From Budorcas taxicolor (taxonomy: Eukaryota; Chordata; Mammalia; Artiodactyla; Bovidae), in the NCBI RefSeq assembly GCF_023091745.1, contig NC_068910.1:50703272-50767271 (forward strand): a stretch of 64,000 nt of DNA. Reading direction: 5' to 3'. Made by a program: the position numbers and the translations under genes. Under the pieces are notes generated by a model. That model was not told the DNA's origin and made no database searches. It saw only the letters and a list, made by a program, of their open reading frames with translations. This document shows, piece by piece, positions 44,216 through 55,160 of the stretch. Position 1 is the stretch's first letter. Each line of letters starts with the position of its first letter.

Positions 44216-45462
44216 AAGAAATTTTAATGCATAGAGCTGCCAAAACTTACATTTAAAGGAAGGGTAAAAGTGTTTTAGGTTTGTTTCGTATTGCTTTTAT
44301 TTTTCTGGGAAAGATGACCCTCCCAAAATAAGGCTTTTTTTTTTTTTTTTCAAATAGCCTCTCTGCCTTCCTAAAGGGCCAGTTTGAAGATTTAGAGCCA
44401 GTTGGTTCTCCTTTGCTATGACACGTTTCATCCTTCGGATGTTTACAGTTTTGGATCAGAATGTTGGGAAAACATCCTCAAAAGGGCTGAAGCCAAGGGG
44501 CTGAGGATGTGGAGAGTTGTCTTGTTGTGTTGTGGACAACTGAGCATGGAAACTGTGACCTAGACGGTGGTCAACTGAAAGTAACAATGGTTGTCTGGAG
44601 CTTCTGGCATCCTGGACCCTTGGGGTCACCGGGGAAAAAAAAACCACACACACACACACAACTCAACAACCTATGTGCTCCTCTCTGACCAGCAGTGGGC
44701 CTCACAAGCAGCCATATCTTGAAATGCGAATCTGTGCTATTTCCTGGTAGCATATCCTGGATTTTGCAACCCAGACTTAAAAGTCTCTCTACATTGACAT
44801 GTCTCTGTTTGCTGCCAGATATGCTCAGTATTCTTCATCATCACATGCAATGTTGCACTTGTCCAGTGTTCATTTTCCCCTGAGATGAAAACTGCCAGGT
44901 TTCCTTGTTCACTGAAGAGCTGCCACCATGAGTGTACAGATCATGAGAATATACTGCATTTGGCATTTTTCTTTAACTGAAATTGGGCAATTATCTCTCA
45001 GAATGTTCAGATAAACTGAAAGAGACAATTCAACTGGGAAAGGTGCTAGTTAAAACGGCAGAGGAAATGCATTCTTGTTATCAGCTTATGAGACCAATTC
45101 TAGTGTTACAGTGGCAATGCCAGTGAACAGAGAAATATAGAATGAACAGTAAGGCAAGATGTGAGAGAAAAGGAATGCAAGAGGGATCCTGTAGGAATAG
45201 CAGGAAAAACATTTGGAAAAAAATAAGGGGGATGAGGGGAGACTTATCTTACGTGGTTATGGTAATAGTTTGGATGTTAAGGTACTACAGTGTAAATCTT
45301 TGGTGGAGAAAGGCTAGGTCTCTTTCATCTTTCAATTCCATTAGCATCATTCACACTTGAACAGCTCTGAATAAATAATAGTGAATGAATGAATAATGAT
45401 TGAAGAAGCAAATAAATGAAACAGACACAGAATACCACCAATACTATAAGATGCTTGACTTG
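44216..45462. other. Unique DNA with a poly(T) run and short (CA)n
   Basis: A run of about 16 T at 44335-44350 and a (CA)n tract at 44646-44660. No gene recognised; short frames on both strands are unsupported. Confidence 0.45.
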
Positions 45463-45471
45463 AGATAAGAA

Positions 45472-45660
45472 ATTGTGGAAACTTAGCTCTGGGGCACAGT
45501 TTCCCTTCTGTGTGTGCCCCTTGGAGATGCCTGAATGTGGAGATGATCCAGTTGAGAATCTGCATGTTGCTGAATTGCAAATAATCTGTACAAAGACCAG
45601 CACCTTTTCCACTTTGGCCTACTTTTGAGATCTGCACGCCTCAAAAAAAAAAAAAAAAAA
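45472..45660 (+). pseudogene. Short processed retrocopy with poly(A), source unknown
   Basis: A 170-bp non-repetitive segment ends in 18 consecutive A (45643-45660) and is bracketed by AGATAAGAA at 45463-45471 and 45660-45668. The upstream site 'acTT|GAGATAA' suits L1 endonuclease. No AATAAA precedes the A-tract closely; 'caaataatc' at about 45579 is the nearest. It is likely a 5'-truncated copy of an mRNA 3' UTR. I do not recognise the source. Confidence 0.45.
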
Positions 45661-45894
45661 GATAAGAAGCTTGCTACAAAAATGAGTTGCATTAGAAGGT
45701 AAGAAGCATGTTAAGGATTCAGACAATGTCACTGAGGGAGTCCATGTGTTTCCTGCAGAGAACTGAGCCAGGAGGAGGCAAGCAGAGGGTCAGCAAGTGT
45801 ACTGAATATAATCAAGGCTTAGCAGCAGAGGCCCTTGGATTCATTTATGCTTTCCCAAGTCACACCTTCAGCATCTCTACCCTCAAATGATAAT

Positions 45895-46110
45895 AGTAAG
45901 GATGAAGTTATTTTGGGGGCTCAGTGCAGGCCACGTGCTCGCAGCTTGGGATGCATGTCACAATCCTATGAGATAAGTAGTGATGTTATCCAACTTTAGA
46001 GTCAAGGAAACCGAAGCTACAGAGGTTGACAACTTACCCAAGGGCACACAACTGGTAACGGTTGATGTCATGTTTGTATCCTTTGGGTCTGATGCCAGAG
46101 CCCATGGAAA
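45895..46110 (-). mobile_element. MIR SINE, antisense
   Basis: 'cacaatcctatgagataagtag', 'tagagtcaaggaaaccgaagc' and 'acttacccaagggcacacaac' are the reversed MIR in order. It is one of the better preserved MIR copies here. Confidence 0.82.
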
Positions 46111-46204
46111 GTAGCTCACTGCATGTGGTCTCGGATCCCCACAGTGAGCTTGGATCTCACACAGTCTTGTGGGGGATGTTTGATCAGCTCAGTATCATTC
46201 CTTT

Positions 46205-46378
46205 AACCCAGTTCTTCTCACATTTTATTGTGCATATGAATTATTTGGGGGAATGTTTAAGTGTAGATTATGTACAGTGGGGTCTAGAGTGGGGACCCAA
46301 GACTCTGCATCCTAACAGGCTCCCTGGTGATGGGGCTGCTGCTGGCACAGGCCCACGCTTTGAGACTGTAGCACAGCT
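46205..46378 (+). mobile_element. MER5A-type hAT MITE
   Basis: Left end 'cccagttcttctcacatttta', then 'gcatatgaattatttggggg', 'gactctgcatcctaacaggctccc' and right end 'cacgctttgagactgtagc', matching MER5A (non-autonomous Charlie) in sense. Confidence 0.75.
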
Positions 46379-47130
46379 CTAAGCAACAGTCAATTCTGTT
46401 AAATCGAGCTGCAGCCCACTGAGTCACAGCCACAGATACTTGCTTTGATTGGCCGGATGCAGCTGCTGTGTATTACCTTTCCGGGGTCAGTTCACTTAAT
46501 TAATAAGCTGCATAAACCATTTCATCAATTTGCCCACAGTAGATGGAATTACAAAAAGAAATTGGTGTCTCTCCCTCTCTTCTTGATTTCTTTCATGCTC
46601 TGGAGCAGGCTGTGAAATAGATAATTTATGCCAGCGGTTACAGATTACACGTTTATTTAGCTAACTGAGTGCAATAATAAGTCCCCACAGGAGGCAAAAC
46701 CAGTCATCAGGTCTGTGGAATGCTAAGCATCTCTGCCCAAATGTAGCAATTGTGCAGGTTTTGGTTTCCTCCTTATGTAATTTCAGGTAGAAAGGCAATC
46801 AATCCTCATGATATTAAATATGAATCTGGGTGGTGACTGTTTGGTGTCCTCATCAAAGGCTTCCTAGTTCTTTTAGATTGTATTTCTGGGCACATGGGAA
46901 AGCTGACCTGTGTGATTAATTCAGTCAATGATATATGTCGGGGTGGCTGTAGCAGCGCCGATTACCTCCTTCTGCTGCACGGGACTCAGGATGAAAGAGA
47001 CTTGTCTTCTCCTCGGCTGTCTTGGCTGCTGCTGCTCTAAATTTCTTCTCTGCTAATTCCCGACTGCATTTATTTTATACTGATGGAAGGGTGGTGTGAA
47101 ACTATGGGTGTGTTAGCTGATTTCTGGAAC
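46379..47130. other. Unique DNA, candidate conserved noncoding element
   Basis: 46400-46720 lacks repeats and is dense in homeodomain-type words (TTAATTAATAAG at 46496-46507, TAATTTATG near 46621, ATTTAGC near 46656) with a GATTGGCC CCAAT-type site near 46447. 46900-47040 is GC-richer. No frame looks coding. Conservation cannot be tested here. Confidence 0.35.
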
Positions 47131-47461
47131 CAGCGATCTCCTAATCTTTTTGGCACCAGGGACTTGTTTTGTGGAAGACATCTTTTCCCTGGCTGGGCAG
47201 CGTGGAATGGGTGATTGTTTAAAGAGCATGCCACCTAAATCTCTCGAGTTCACACTTCACAGTAGGGTTCAAGCTCCTATGAGAATCTAAGGCTGCTGCT
47301 GATCTGACAGGAGCTGGGGCTCAGGTGGTAAAGTGATGGGGACTGGCTATAAATGCAGATGAAGCTTCACCCGCCCAGCAGCTCGCCTTCTGCTGCGGGG
47401 ACGAGTTCCTAACAGGCCATGGACCAGTACTGGTCTTTGGCCTGGGGGTTGGGGACCTCTG
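47131..47461 (-). mobile_element. MER1-type hAT MITE, antisense
   Basis: Left end CAGCGATCTCCTAATC and right end GGTTGGGGACCTCTG are the reversed termini. Inside are 'ctcctatgagaatctaaggc', 'gctgatctgacaggagctgg' and 'cctaacaggccatggaccag', in MER1 order. A 164-codon minus-strand frame (47321-47815) straddles the right end and is a chance frame. Confidence 0.82.
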
Positions 47462-48257
47462 CCTTGGACATTTTGTCTGTTTCTCTCCAGGCAAAGGTCT
47501 CAAAGTGACACCACTGGACAGATAGCACATGTAATTCCTTTGCTGTTTACACAAGTGGGACCAAACCGTAGCAAAGCCTGTCTCTAGAGGAGACAACAAA
47601 TGGGGCACTTTTGGCTCCTCTGTCAGGCTGGTAAAATTTGGAGAGATTGCCTTTATGAAGAATATAAATTTAGACGCAGACCTTTTGATGGGCCTGGGAC
47701 TCTGAAGCTGAAACATCACCCTCTTTCTGGTCCCTTCGCCTCTGCCTGCGCTCTTCCTCTGTGATTTATCTTCCGCTTCAAGGCGTTGTTTCTTCCTTAC
47801 CCTTCTGTCACTCACCGTGTCAGCTAAATAGACTTCTTTGCTTGTCTTGTCACTTCATGAGTCCTTGTAAGCCCTGGCAGCGCTTCAGCCATCAGTATCC
47901 GCATTGCCCAGAATGACTTTCTGAGGTGTGCCAGGGCTCCAGAGACATTGAGAAAATTGAATTGTTCCAGGCTTCATTACTTCTTCATTCACTCACTCTT
48001 CTGCCAACATTTTTTTCTTTTGCTTTCATTCCCTGCCCCCACCCTAACTTTCCTCCACAAGCCTAGACTACAAGGAGAAATTTTATTTACTTCTAATAAT
48101 GGGTTTAGAGTGATATTTAATTTGATAGCCTCAGTTTTTTCCACATTTCATCTTGGATCCAGCCAAGTATGTCCCATCATATTCTGGTTTTTTTTCCTCC
48201 CCATTTACTAACTCATCGTGTGATCCACAGAGTAGAAAGCACTTTTATGTGTAATAT
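47462..48257. other. Unique DNA, no feature recognised
   Basis: No named repeat; pyrimidine-rich at 47690-47860 and 47980-48060. No exon pair found. Confidence 0.45.
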
Positions 48258-48478
48258 CTTGTGTGCATGATAAGCCACTTGTGTCTGACTCTTCGCAACC
48301 CCATGGACTGTAGCCTACCAGGCTTCTCTGTCTGTGGGTTTCCCATGCAAGAATACTGGACCATTCCATGCCATGCCCTCCTCCAGGGGATCTTCCCGAC
48401 CCAGGGACCAAACCTGCATCTCTTGTGTCTCTTGCACTGGCAGATGGATTCTTTACCACTGGCATCACCTGGAAAGCT
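48258..48478 (-). mobile_element. Bov-tA SINE, antisense, rearranged middle
   Basis: Tail 'gcatgataagccacttgtgtc' at left, head 'ctttaccactggcatcacc' at right. The usual 'ctggagtgggttgccatgcc' is replaced by 'ctggaccattccatgccatgcc', and the head contains a short duplication ('tctcttgtgtctcttgc'). Confidence 0.9.
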
Positions 48479-48621
48479 GGTGTAGTATCTCATTTTTTTT
48501 TTTTTTGACAAATATCAGATTCAAAGAACTGTTACTGATGCTGATCTCCTTATACATGTTCCCACGTAGATCTAACTGAGCATTTCTGGTGTATTTTCAG
48601 AAGTGGAATTGTGTCGTAGAG

Positions 48622-48826
48622 CAGGGGTCCCCAGCTTCTGAGCCATTGACTGGTCTGTTAGGAACTGGGCCACATAGCAGGAGGTGAGCAGCTGATGAGT
48701 GAGAGAAGCTTTGCCTTTATTCACAGCTGCTCCCCAATGCACTTAGATCACCCCAAACACCCCCCAACCCTGGAAAAATTGTTTCCCGTGAAACCTGTCA
48801 GTGGTTCCCAAAAGGTACTAAATAGT
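48622..48826 (+). mobile_element. MER1-type hAT MITE, sense, internally deleted
   Basis: Left end CAGGGGTCCCCAGC, then 'tgttaggaactgggccacatagc' and 'aggaggtgagcag'. The right part keeps 'ctggaaaaattgtttcccgtg' and 'ggttcccaaaaggt'. The middle third is lost. Confidence 0.78.
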
Positions 48827-49314
48827 GCCTGACTTGTCCCTCGCTGGGATTGCTGTCTGTTCGTGCCCTGCTCATCCACGGCCTGCTTCACTTGCACCCT
48901 GCTCATGTGATTGAACTTGCTACTTACTTCCCCTGCCACAGCTCGTGAACGTTAAATTAATGTATGCATAAATGTTAAATTAATGAATGTAATCTTAAAT
49001 CAGGACTTCTCCACCATGGATATCTTATTAAACGGGCAGTGAGGGGCATGCCCCTCTGCTGGTTTCCTGGTAACCAATAAGCCAACTAGATGTCAGTTTC
49101 CTCTGTAACTGGTAACATCCCTCTCCCCCCATTGTGAAAAGGTGTGCCATGTCCTGCCACACGTGGTGGGGTGTCGCTCCGTGACCTTGCTTCAGGCACA
49201 TAAGACCCCCGCTTCCATTAAACCGGTGCTGTCTCTGGTGCTGACTCTGGGCTCTTCAGTCTTGAAGCTGGGCAAGTGCAGGGTTTGCAGGCCTGCAGGG
49301 TGCAGTCCACCATG
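48827..49314. other. Unique DNA with a small tandem duplication
   Basis: GTTAAATTAATG recurs at 48951 and 48974 (23-bp spacing). No gene recognised. Confidence 0.4.
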
Positions 49315-50000
49315 TTGCCAGTTGATGTTCCTACTAGGAGTGTAAAAGATACTGCATTTTCCTACATCCCTGATAGGATTTGATAATATTTCAGTTGTCT
49401 AAGTTTTATCAGTTTGTAGGCTTCGCTGGTGGCTCAGATGGTAAAGAATCAACCTGCAGTGTGGAGACCCAGGTTTGATCCTTGGATTGGGAAGATCCCC
49501 TGGAGGAGGAAATGGCAACCCACTCCAGTATTCTTGCCTGGGAAATCCCATGGACAGAGGAGCCTGGCAGGCTACAGCCTGTGGGGTAGCAAAGAGTCGG
49601 ACAAAACTGAGCAACTAACCTATCAATTTGTAAGGATATACATTGCTATCTGTCTTTTCAAATATTATCCTGCTGCTTTTACTTCTCAGCCCTCTTTAAC
49701 TTCTTGGTGAAATATGATAAACCTAAGAAAAAGATAAAATGTCCTAAGTAAAAATTTTAGGACAGAACACACTTGTGTAACTAACCTTGAACAACAAAGT
49801 CTTGTTTTTGTTTTAATTTACGTTTCTCTGATTATTGCCACCATTGAATTTCCTTATATTCATTACCTATTTGGAGCCTTATTTCATATCCTCAGCTCAC
49901 TGTCTATTAAATTCCTTCCTTTTTCTTTCTTCTGTGCAAGGTTTCTTTTACATTCCAGAAGTTAGTTGTTTGTTTTGCATGTTACAAATGTCTCTTGATG
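49315..50000 (-). mobile_element. Old L1 fragment, antisense, split by Bov-tA
   Basis: 'ccagttgatgttcctactagg' and 'catttttctacatccctgat'-like words on the left, then after the SINE 'aggatatacattgctatctg', 'attttaatttacgtttctctg' type words and 'catcctcagctcactgtc', the reversed L1 3' region in order. Confidence 0.55.
49419..49618 (+). mobile_element. Bov-tA SINE
   Basis: Head 'ggcttcgctggtggctcag', B box GGTTTGATCC, tail 'gtcggacaaaactgagc'. Target duplication TATCAGTTTGTA / TATCAATTTGTA, one mismatch. Confidence 0.93.
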
Positions 50001-50204
50001 GCCGCCTTGGGTCTTTAGGTGTTTTTAATGTGTAAGTACTGTATTAGATGGAGAATGGGAGAGATTTTGTGTTTCAAAAACTAGTGTGCACCCATAAAAA
50101 GCCAGGGGCCTAATCTTTAAAGTGAAAAACCTTTCCCCTTCATCATAATGAAAACTGAGCAAACTCTGAGCAGCAGACAGATTATATAGTGACTTATTTG
50201 GTCA

Positions 50205-50768
50205 TGATTTTCAGTCATTAAGTCACGTCTGACTCTTTACAACCCCATGGACCAAAGCATGCTGGGCTCCTCTTTCCTCCACTGTCTCCTAGAATTTGCT
50301 CAAGTTCTGGTCCATAGAGTCCATAGATACTATCTTATCATCTCACTCTCTGTCATCCCCTTCTTTAGCTTTCAGTTTTTCCCAGCATCAGGATCTTTCC
50401 CAGTGAGTTGGCTCTTTGCATCAGGTGGCCAAAGTACTGGAGCTCCAGCTTCAGCATCAGTCCCTCCAATGAATATTCAGCGCTGATTTCCTTTAGGATG
50501 GACTGGTTTGTTCTCCTTGCTGTCCCTTGAAAGGGGACCCTCGAGAGTCTTCTCCAGCACCACAGTTGAAAGCGTCAGTCCTTTGGTGTTCAGCCTTCTT
50601 TATGATCCAACTCTCACATCTGTACACATATTCTGTACTCCAGTATTCTTGCCTGGACAATTCCAGGGACAGAGGAGCCTGACAGCAAATAAACAACAAT
50701 GATAACTCTGCATATAAGTTAAATAAGCAGGGTGACTATATACAGCTTTGTCTTTTCCCAGTTTTGGT
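50205..50768 (-). mobile_element. BovB LINE fragment with embedded SINE piece and internal gap
   Basis: 50205-50632 is the reversed BovB 3' part (through 'ctctcacatctgtacacat'). 50633-50690 is a Bov-tA/BovA middle ('ctccagtattcttgcctgg', 'cagaggagcctgacagc') in plus orientation. 50705-50768 returns to BovB ('tctgcatataagttaaataag'), skipping several hundred bases of BovB RT sequence. No coding frame survives. Confidence 0.85.
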
Positions 50769-51779
50769 TATAAAGTTTAAAAAAAGACCATCCTTATGGA
50801 TTTTTCCAGAAAAAGTATACAGGAAGAAAAGTGACACAAACCTAAACTTCAGCTGACTCAGTGTAACACCTGTTGCTCTTCCTTTTCATGAAATTAAGTC
50901 TTCTCCTTGGAAAATGTAATTGCTTTACTTTAATCCTATTTCTCTCCCATCTCTTCACTCAGGGGTCTCTGATTGACAGCTTGATGGCCACTAAATGGGT
51001 TTTCTTAGAATTAGATCCGAGTGAGTCCACTAAATTAATTGAAAGGGCTGTGGATTTCAGATCACCTGTTCCTCAGCTGTCTTAAAGTTACACGCATGTC
51101 AGATAGTCTACTGGGTTTAATTTACTTTCTTTTTTGAAACCAAACCATCAATCAAATTTGTAGAATATAGAAGAAAAAGGCACCATCTAATTGGGAACTG
51201 AGCAAGGACAGACCCCTTGGATTCCAGAGCAGCTTTGACTTTGGCGCTCCCAGTGGAAAGTAGTACCTATGTCCGAGGAATGGTATCAGCAGCCTGAAAC
51301 TACTAGATGAGCTCTGAAGGGGCAGCTGCCTTGCCCAGGATCTAACAAGTAGTGTTTGAAGGGTTCAAGGGCATCTCTCATTCACAAATGGAAGGCTGCT
51401 AGGCGTAAATGCAGACTGCACCAGGGAGCCGGCACACGCTGAAATCGCTAGGGAGTAAACACAGTTTCTGTCCTAAGGTCTGTGGAGTTCCTTTATTTAG
51501 CTGGGCTTCCATTCCTCCCAAACACACTGAGAGAGGCTGACACACCTGCCTTTAAAAACGTGCCCGCAACAAGTGCCAGCTCCAAGAAGTGAGGGGAATT
51601 GAGACAATTCATTTTATTTCTAGAAATGCTGTATTTAAAACATTTTATGAACGATATGTCTATACTCACTCATCTTTTCAAGTCTTGAAAAAGACTAAAC
51701 ATTTTGAGTTGGGTAATGCTAGTACCTATAGTTTTTAGGCTCTGATTATGATGTCTGTTGTTTCTGATGAGTATCTTAT
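50769..51779. other. Unique DNA, no feature recognised
   Basis: No repeat or paired splice sites recognised. A 70-codon frame at 50873-51085 is unsupported. Confidence 0.45.
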
Positions 51780-51960
51780 GTGCCTTGTTCTTATTTGTGT
51801 TTTTGTACTCTTCCCCGCTCCCTCTCCACTGTGAGCTGCCACTATAAGCATGAGAATTCCTTGAGGACTGGAGTGATGTGTGGTTTTCAATATAGAACTT
51901 TCATCTGCTCCTATAAAGTGCCTTGAGACACTACACATAAGAAATGACTATAAATTAAAT
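51780..51960 (+). mobile_element. L2-like 3' end (tentative)
   Basis: 'attccttgaggactggagtgatg' near 51856 and 'aaagtgccttgagacactacac' near 51916 follow the 'ctccatgagggcaggga...agtgcctggcacatag' pattern. Confidence 0.4.
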
Positions 51961-51964
51961 AGTT

Positions 51965-53400
51965 TGATTACTTTGGGATGTTTTCATTACTTTGGACTGT
52001 TCAGGTAATTCTTTGAGTTTCCTCTTCTCTATCCTGCAGCTTTACCAAATTCATTGATGACCTCAGGTGGTTTTGGTGGCATCTTTAGGATTTTCTGTGT
52101 ATAGTATCAAGTCATCTGCAGACACTGACAGTTTTATTTCTTTCCTATTTGGACTGCTCTTCTTTCTTTTTTCTTCTCTGATTGCCATGGCTAGGACTTC
52201 CAAAACTATGTTGAATAATAATGGTTAAGAGTGGGCACCCTTGTCTTGTTTCTGATCTTAGAGAAAATGCTTTCAGGTTTTCACTGTTGAGAATGATGCT
52301 AGCTGTGGGTTTGTCATATATGGCCTTTATTATGTTGAAGTATATTCCCTCTATGCCCACGTTCTAGAGAGTTTTTTTTTTAATCACAAAATGAATTTTG
52401 TCTACATCTATTAGGATTATCATGTGGTTTTTGTCTTTCAATTTGTTTATATGGTATATTGCATTGATTTATGTATATTGAAGAATCCTCATGTCCCTGG
52501 GATAAATCCCGCTTGATCATGGTGTATGATCCTTTTAATGTATTGTTGGGTTCAGCTTGTTAGTATTTTGTTGAGGAATTTTGCATCTTTGCTCATCAGT
52601 GGTATTGGCCTGTAATTTTCTTTTTTTGTGATATCTTTGTCTGGTATCAGGGTGATGAGGGCCTCATAGAGTGAGCTTCGGAGTGTTTTTTCCTCTGCAG
52701 TTTTTTGGAAGAGTTTGAGAGGAATAGGTATTAACTCCTCTCTGGGTGTTTGATAGAATTCATCTGTGAAGCCATCTGATTCTGGACTTCTGTTTGTTGG
52801 AAGTTTTTAAATCACAGTTTCAATTTAAGTAGTTTTGATGAGTCTATTCATATTTTCTGTTTCTTCCTGGTTCAGCCTTGAAAGTTGTGCTTTTCTAAGA
52901 ATTTGACCTTTTCTTCTAGGCTGTCTGTTTTATTGGTGTATAGTTTCTTATAGTAGTCTCTTATGATTCTTTGTATTTTTGTGGTGTCCACCGTAACATC
53001 TCCTTTTTTATTTCTGATTTTATTGATTTGAGTCATTACCCCCCCCACACACCTTTTTTTGGATGATGAGTTTGGCTAAAGTAAACAGTAGGAATTGAAA
53101 TGTTATTTTCCCCCATATATGTAGCTAATGCATTTATTTAGTACTGTTCATCAATTTTGCTAATCTTAAAGAACCAGCTTTTAGTTTCATTGATCTATTG
53201 TTTTATTCATCTCTATTTCGTTCATTTCTGCTCTGATCTTGTGATTTCCTTCCTTCTACTAACTTTGGGTTTTGTTTGCTCTTTCTCTAGTTGCTTTAGG
53301 TGTAAGGTTTGGTTGTTTCCTTGAGATTCTTCTTGTTTCTGGAAGTGAAATTGTAATGCTATAAACTTCCCTTTTCCTCTTCTCTGAAGTACCTGCTTAA
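51965..53400 (-). mobile_element. L1 ORF2 reverse-transcriptase region, antisense
   Basis: Long reversed ORF2 text. The minus-strand frame 52360-52145 shows IIKAIYDKPTASIILNSE and RSETRQGCPL, the conserved RT segment. Going right it continues toward the ORF2 N-terminal half. Many stops. An ectopic 71-bp segment interrupts it at 53081-53151. Both ends are truncated. Confidence 0.88.
53081..53151 (+). repeat. 71-bp direct duplicate of 53714-53784 inserted in L1
   Basis: The two 71-bp segments align without gaps with about 7 mismatches (near 90 percent identity by eye), both containing CCCCATATATGTAGCTAATG. In L1 the words 'gagtttggctaa' and 'caattttg' are normally only a few bases apart, so copy 1 is an insertion, while copy 2 fits its old-L1 context and is the likely source. 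Confidence 0.85.
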
Positions 53401-54450
53401 ATTATTTATCAATTTTTTTCTACTGAATTTCTTGGGTCTTTCATATAGAGACCCATCTATTTAAGATAAGAATAATATTTTTTTGAATACAGCACAGCTA
53501 TTTTTTTCTTAGTATGTGACATGCCTTAATTTCCTTTACAGTATATTTTCAGTAATGGAGGTTATTCGTTTAATAGTCAAATTTGAGTAGTTCTCCATTT
53601 TGTTGAAGGATTGCTTCTTTACAGTTATGTTATAAAGATAATTCATATTTTAAAATTATAAAATTTCATAATTTTTCCCTGCACATTTAAGCATTTTATT
53701 CACAAAAATGTTTGTAAAAAGTAGGAATTGCAGTGTTATTTTTCCCCATATATGTAGCTAATGTGTTTATTTAGCACTGTTCATTGAGTAATACATCCTT
53801 TCCCCATTTATCTGAAATACCAGAGTTGACAAGTTTCTATATTGCCATCAGGTTGTCCCTGGAATTTTACTCTGTTCCATTGGTCTGTTTGTTACTAAGT
53901 CAAAATCTTGCTGGTTTTATCAATGGCCTTAAAAACTACTCTGTTAATAAATATTTTTTGTTAATAGATCTTTGTCTTGTTCCCTGTCTAGTCATTTTTC
54001 TTTAGTATTTTTCTTTTTATTTTTTGACTTTGGCTTTCTCCTAAATTTTAAACTCAACTTGTCAGGTTTTGTTAGTCATCTGTTAACTCATCTGTTGAAA
54101 TAGATTGAATCTTAGGTTGATTGTGAGCACACTGACATCTCTACTTTGTCTTCCAGTCCATGAGCATAGTATGTTTCTCCTTTTATTTAGATCTACTTTA
54201 CTGGTTTTCAAAAACATCATTTTATCTCACAAAGAATGATACATCTTGTGTTTTATGCATAGATATCGTCATGTGTTGCCTGATGTTTGAAACATGTTTT
54301 GTTTCTGCTAATTAAAATACAGCTTTGTTCCTGTGCTTCTTACCTGTCAATTTGTTGATAGCTTTGTTTTCATTATACCTGATTAAAAATTTGTGGGATT
54401 TTAGTCTCTAAAAATTTGATATTTTTTTTCCTGCAAGAGTCAGGCATTTA
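53401..54450 (-). mobile_element. Older L1 fragment, antisense
   Basis: Reversed old-L1 words: 'cctttccccatttatctgaaatacc' near 53798, 'ctctgttccattggtctg' near 53870, 'gtcttccagtccatgagcatag' near 54149, 'tttatttagatctactttac' near 54182. Distinct in age from the L1 to its left; the join lies between 53400 and 53550. Confidence 0.7.
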
Positions 54451-54624
54451 TCTATAAAATATTAACAATTAAAAGCATACTACTATAATAACTTACATAA
54501 CCAAGGAATAAAAATGTGGTTGTTTGAACAGTAGGACAGTAGGGGCCTATAGTATAACTAACTTGAACACCTCTCCTTCAGTGATGTTTAAAAGTTAGTC
54601 CTTATATGACAATCTCTAGTTATA

Positions 54625-55160
54625 AAAATAGAGGGAAGGAGGAATAAGCTGGGAGATTGGAATTGACATATATGCACTATTATATATAAAACAGGTAACT
54701 ACATAAGGACCTTGGGCTTCCCTGATAGCTCAGTTGGTAAAGAATCTGCCCACAATGCTGGAGACCTGGGTTCAATCTCTGGGTCGGGAAGATCCCCTGG
54801 AGAAGGGATAGGTTACCTACTCTAGTATTCTTGGACTTCCCCTGTGTCTCAGCTGGTAAAGAATCCGCCTGCAATGCAGGAGACCTGGGTTCCATCTCTG
54901 GGTTGAGAGGATCCCCTGGAGAGGGGAGGATCCCCTGGAGAGGGGAAAGGCTACCCACTCCAGTATTCTGGCCTGGAGAATTCCATGGACTGTAAAGCCC
55001 ATGGGGTTGCAAAGAGTCAGACACGACTGAGTGACTTTCACTTTCCCTTTCTTTCACATAAGGACTGACTTACTGTATAGCACAGGAAGCTCTGCTCAGT
55101 ACTCTGTAATGACCTATATGGGCAAAGACTCAAATAGAGAGGATGTATGTATCGACATAG
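54625..55160 (+). mobile_element. L1 3' UTR, sense, split by a SINE
   Basis: 'ggaggaataagctgggagattgg' and 'attgacatatatgcactattat' before the SINE; 'ttactgtatagcacaggaagc', 'ctctgtaatgacctatatggg' and 'ggatgtatgtatcgacatag' after it. The extreme 3' end is missing. Confidence 0.85.
54711..55055 (+). mobile_element. Double-headed Bov-tA SINE with internal 19-bp duplication
   Basis: Two heads share one tail, with the same join ('tagtattcttgg' then 'acttcccc') as the copy at 37104-37408. AGGATCCCCTGGAGAGGGG occurs twice in tandem at 54908-54926 and 54927-54945. Target duplication ACATAAGGAC at 54701-54710 and 55056-55065. Confidence 0.93.

Noticed and set aside
47321..47815. 164-codon minus-strand frame
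   Set aside because: Part lies in the MER1 element and the remainder shows no family motif or splice context.
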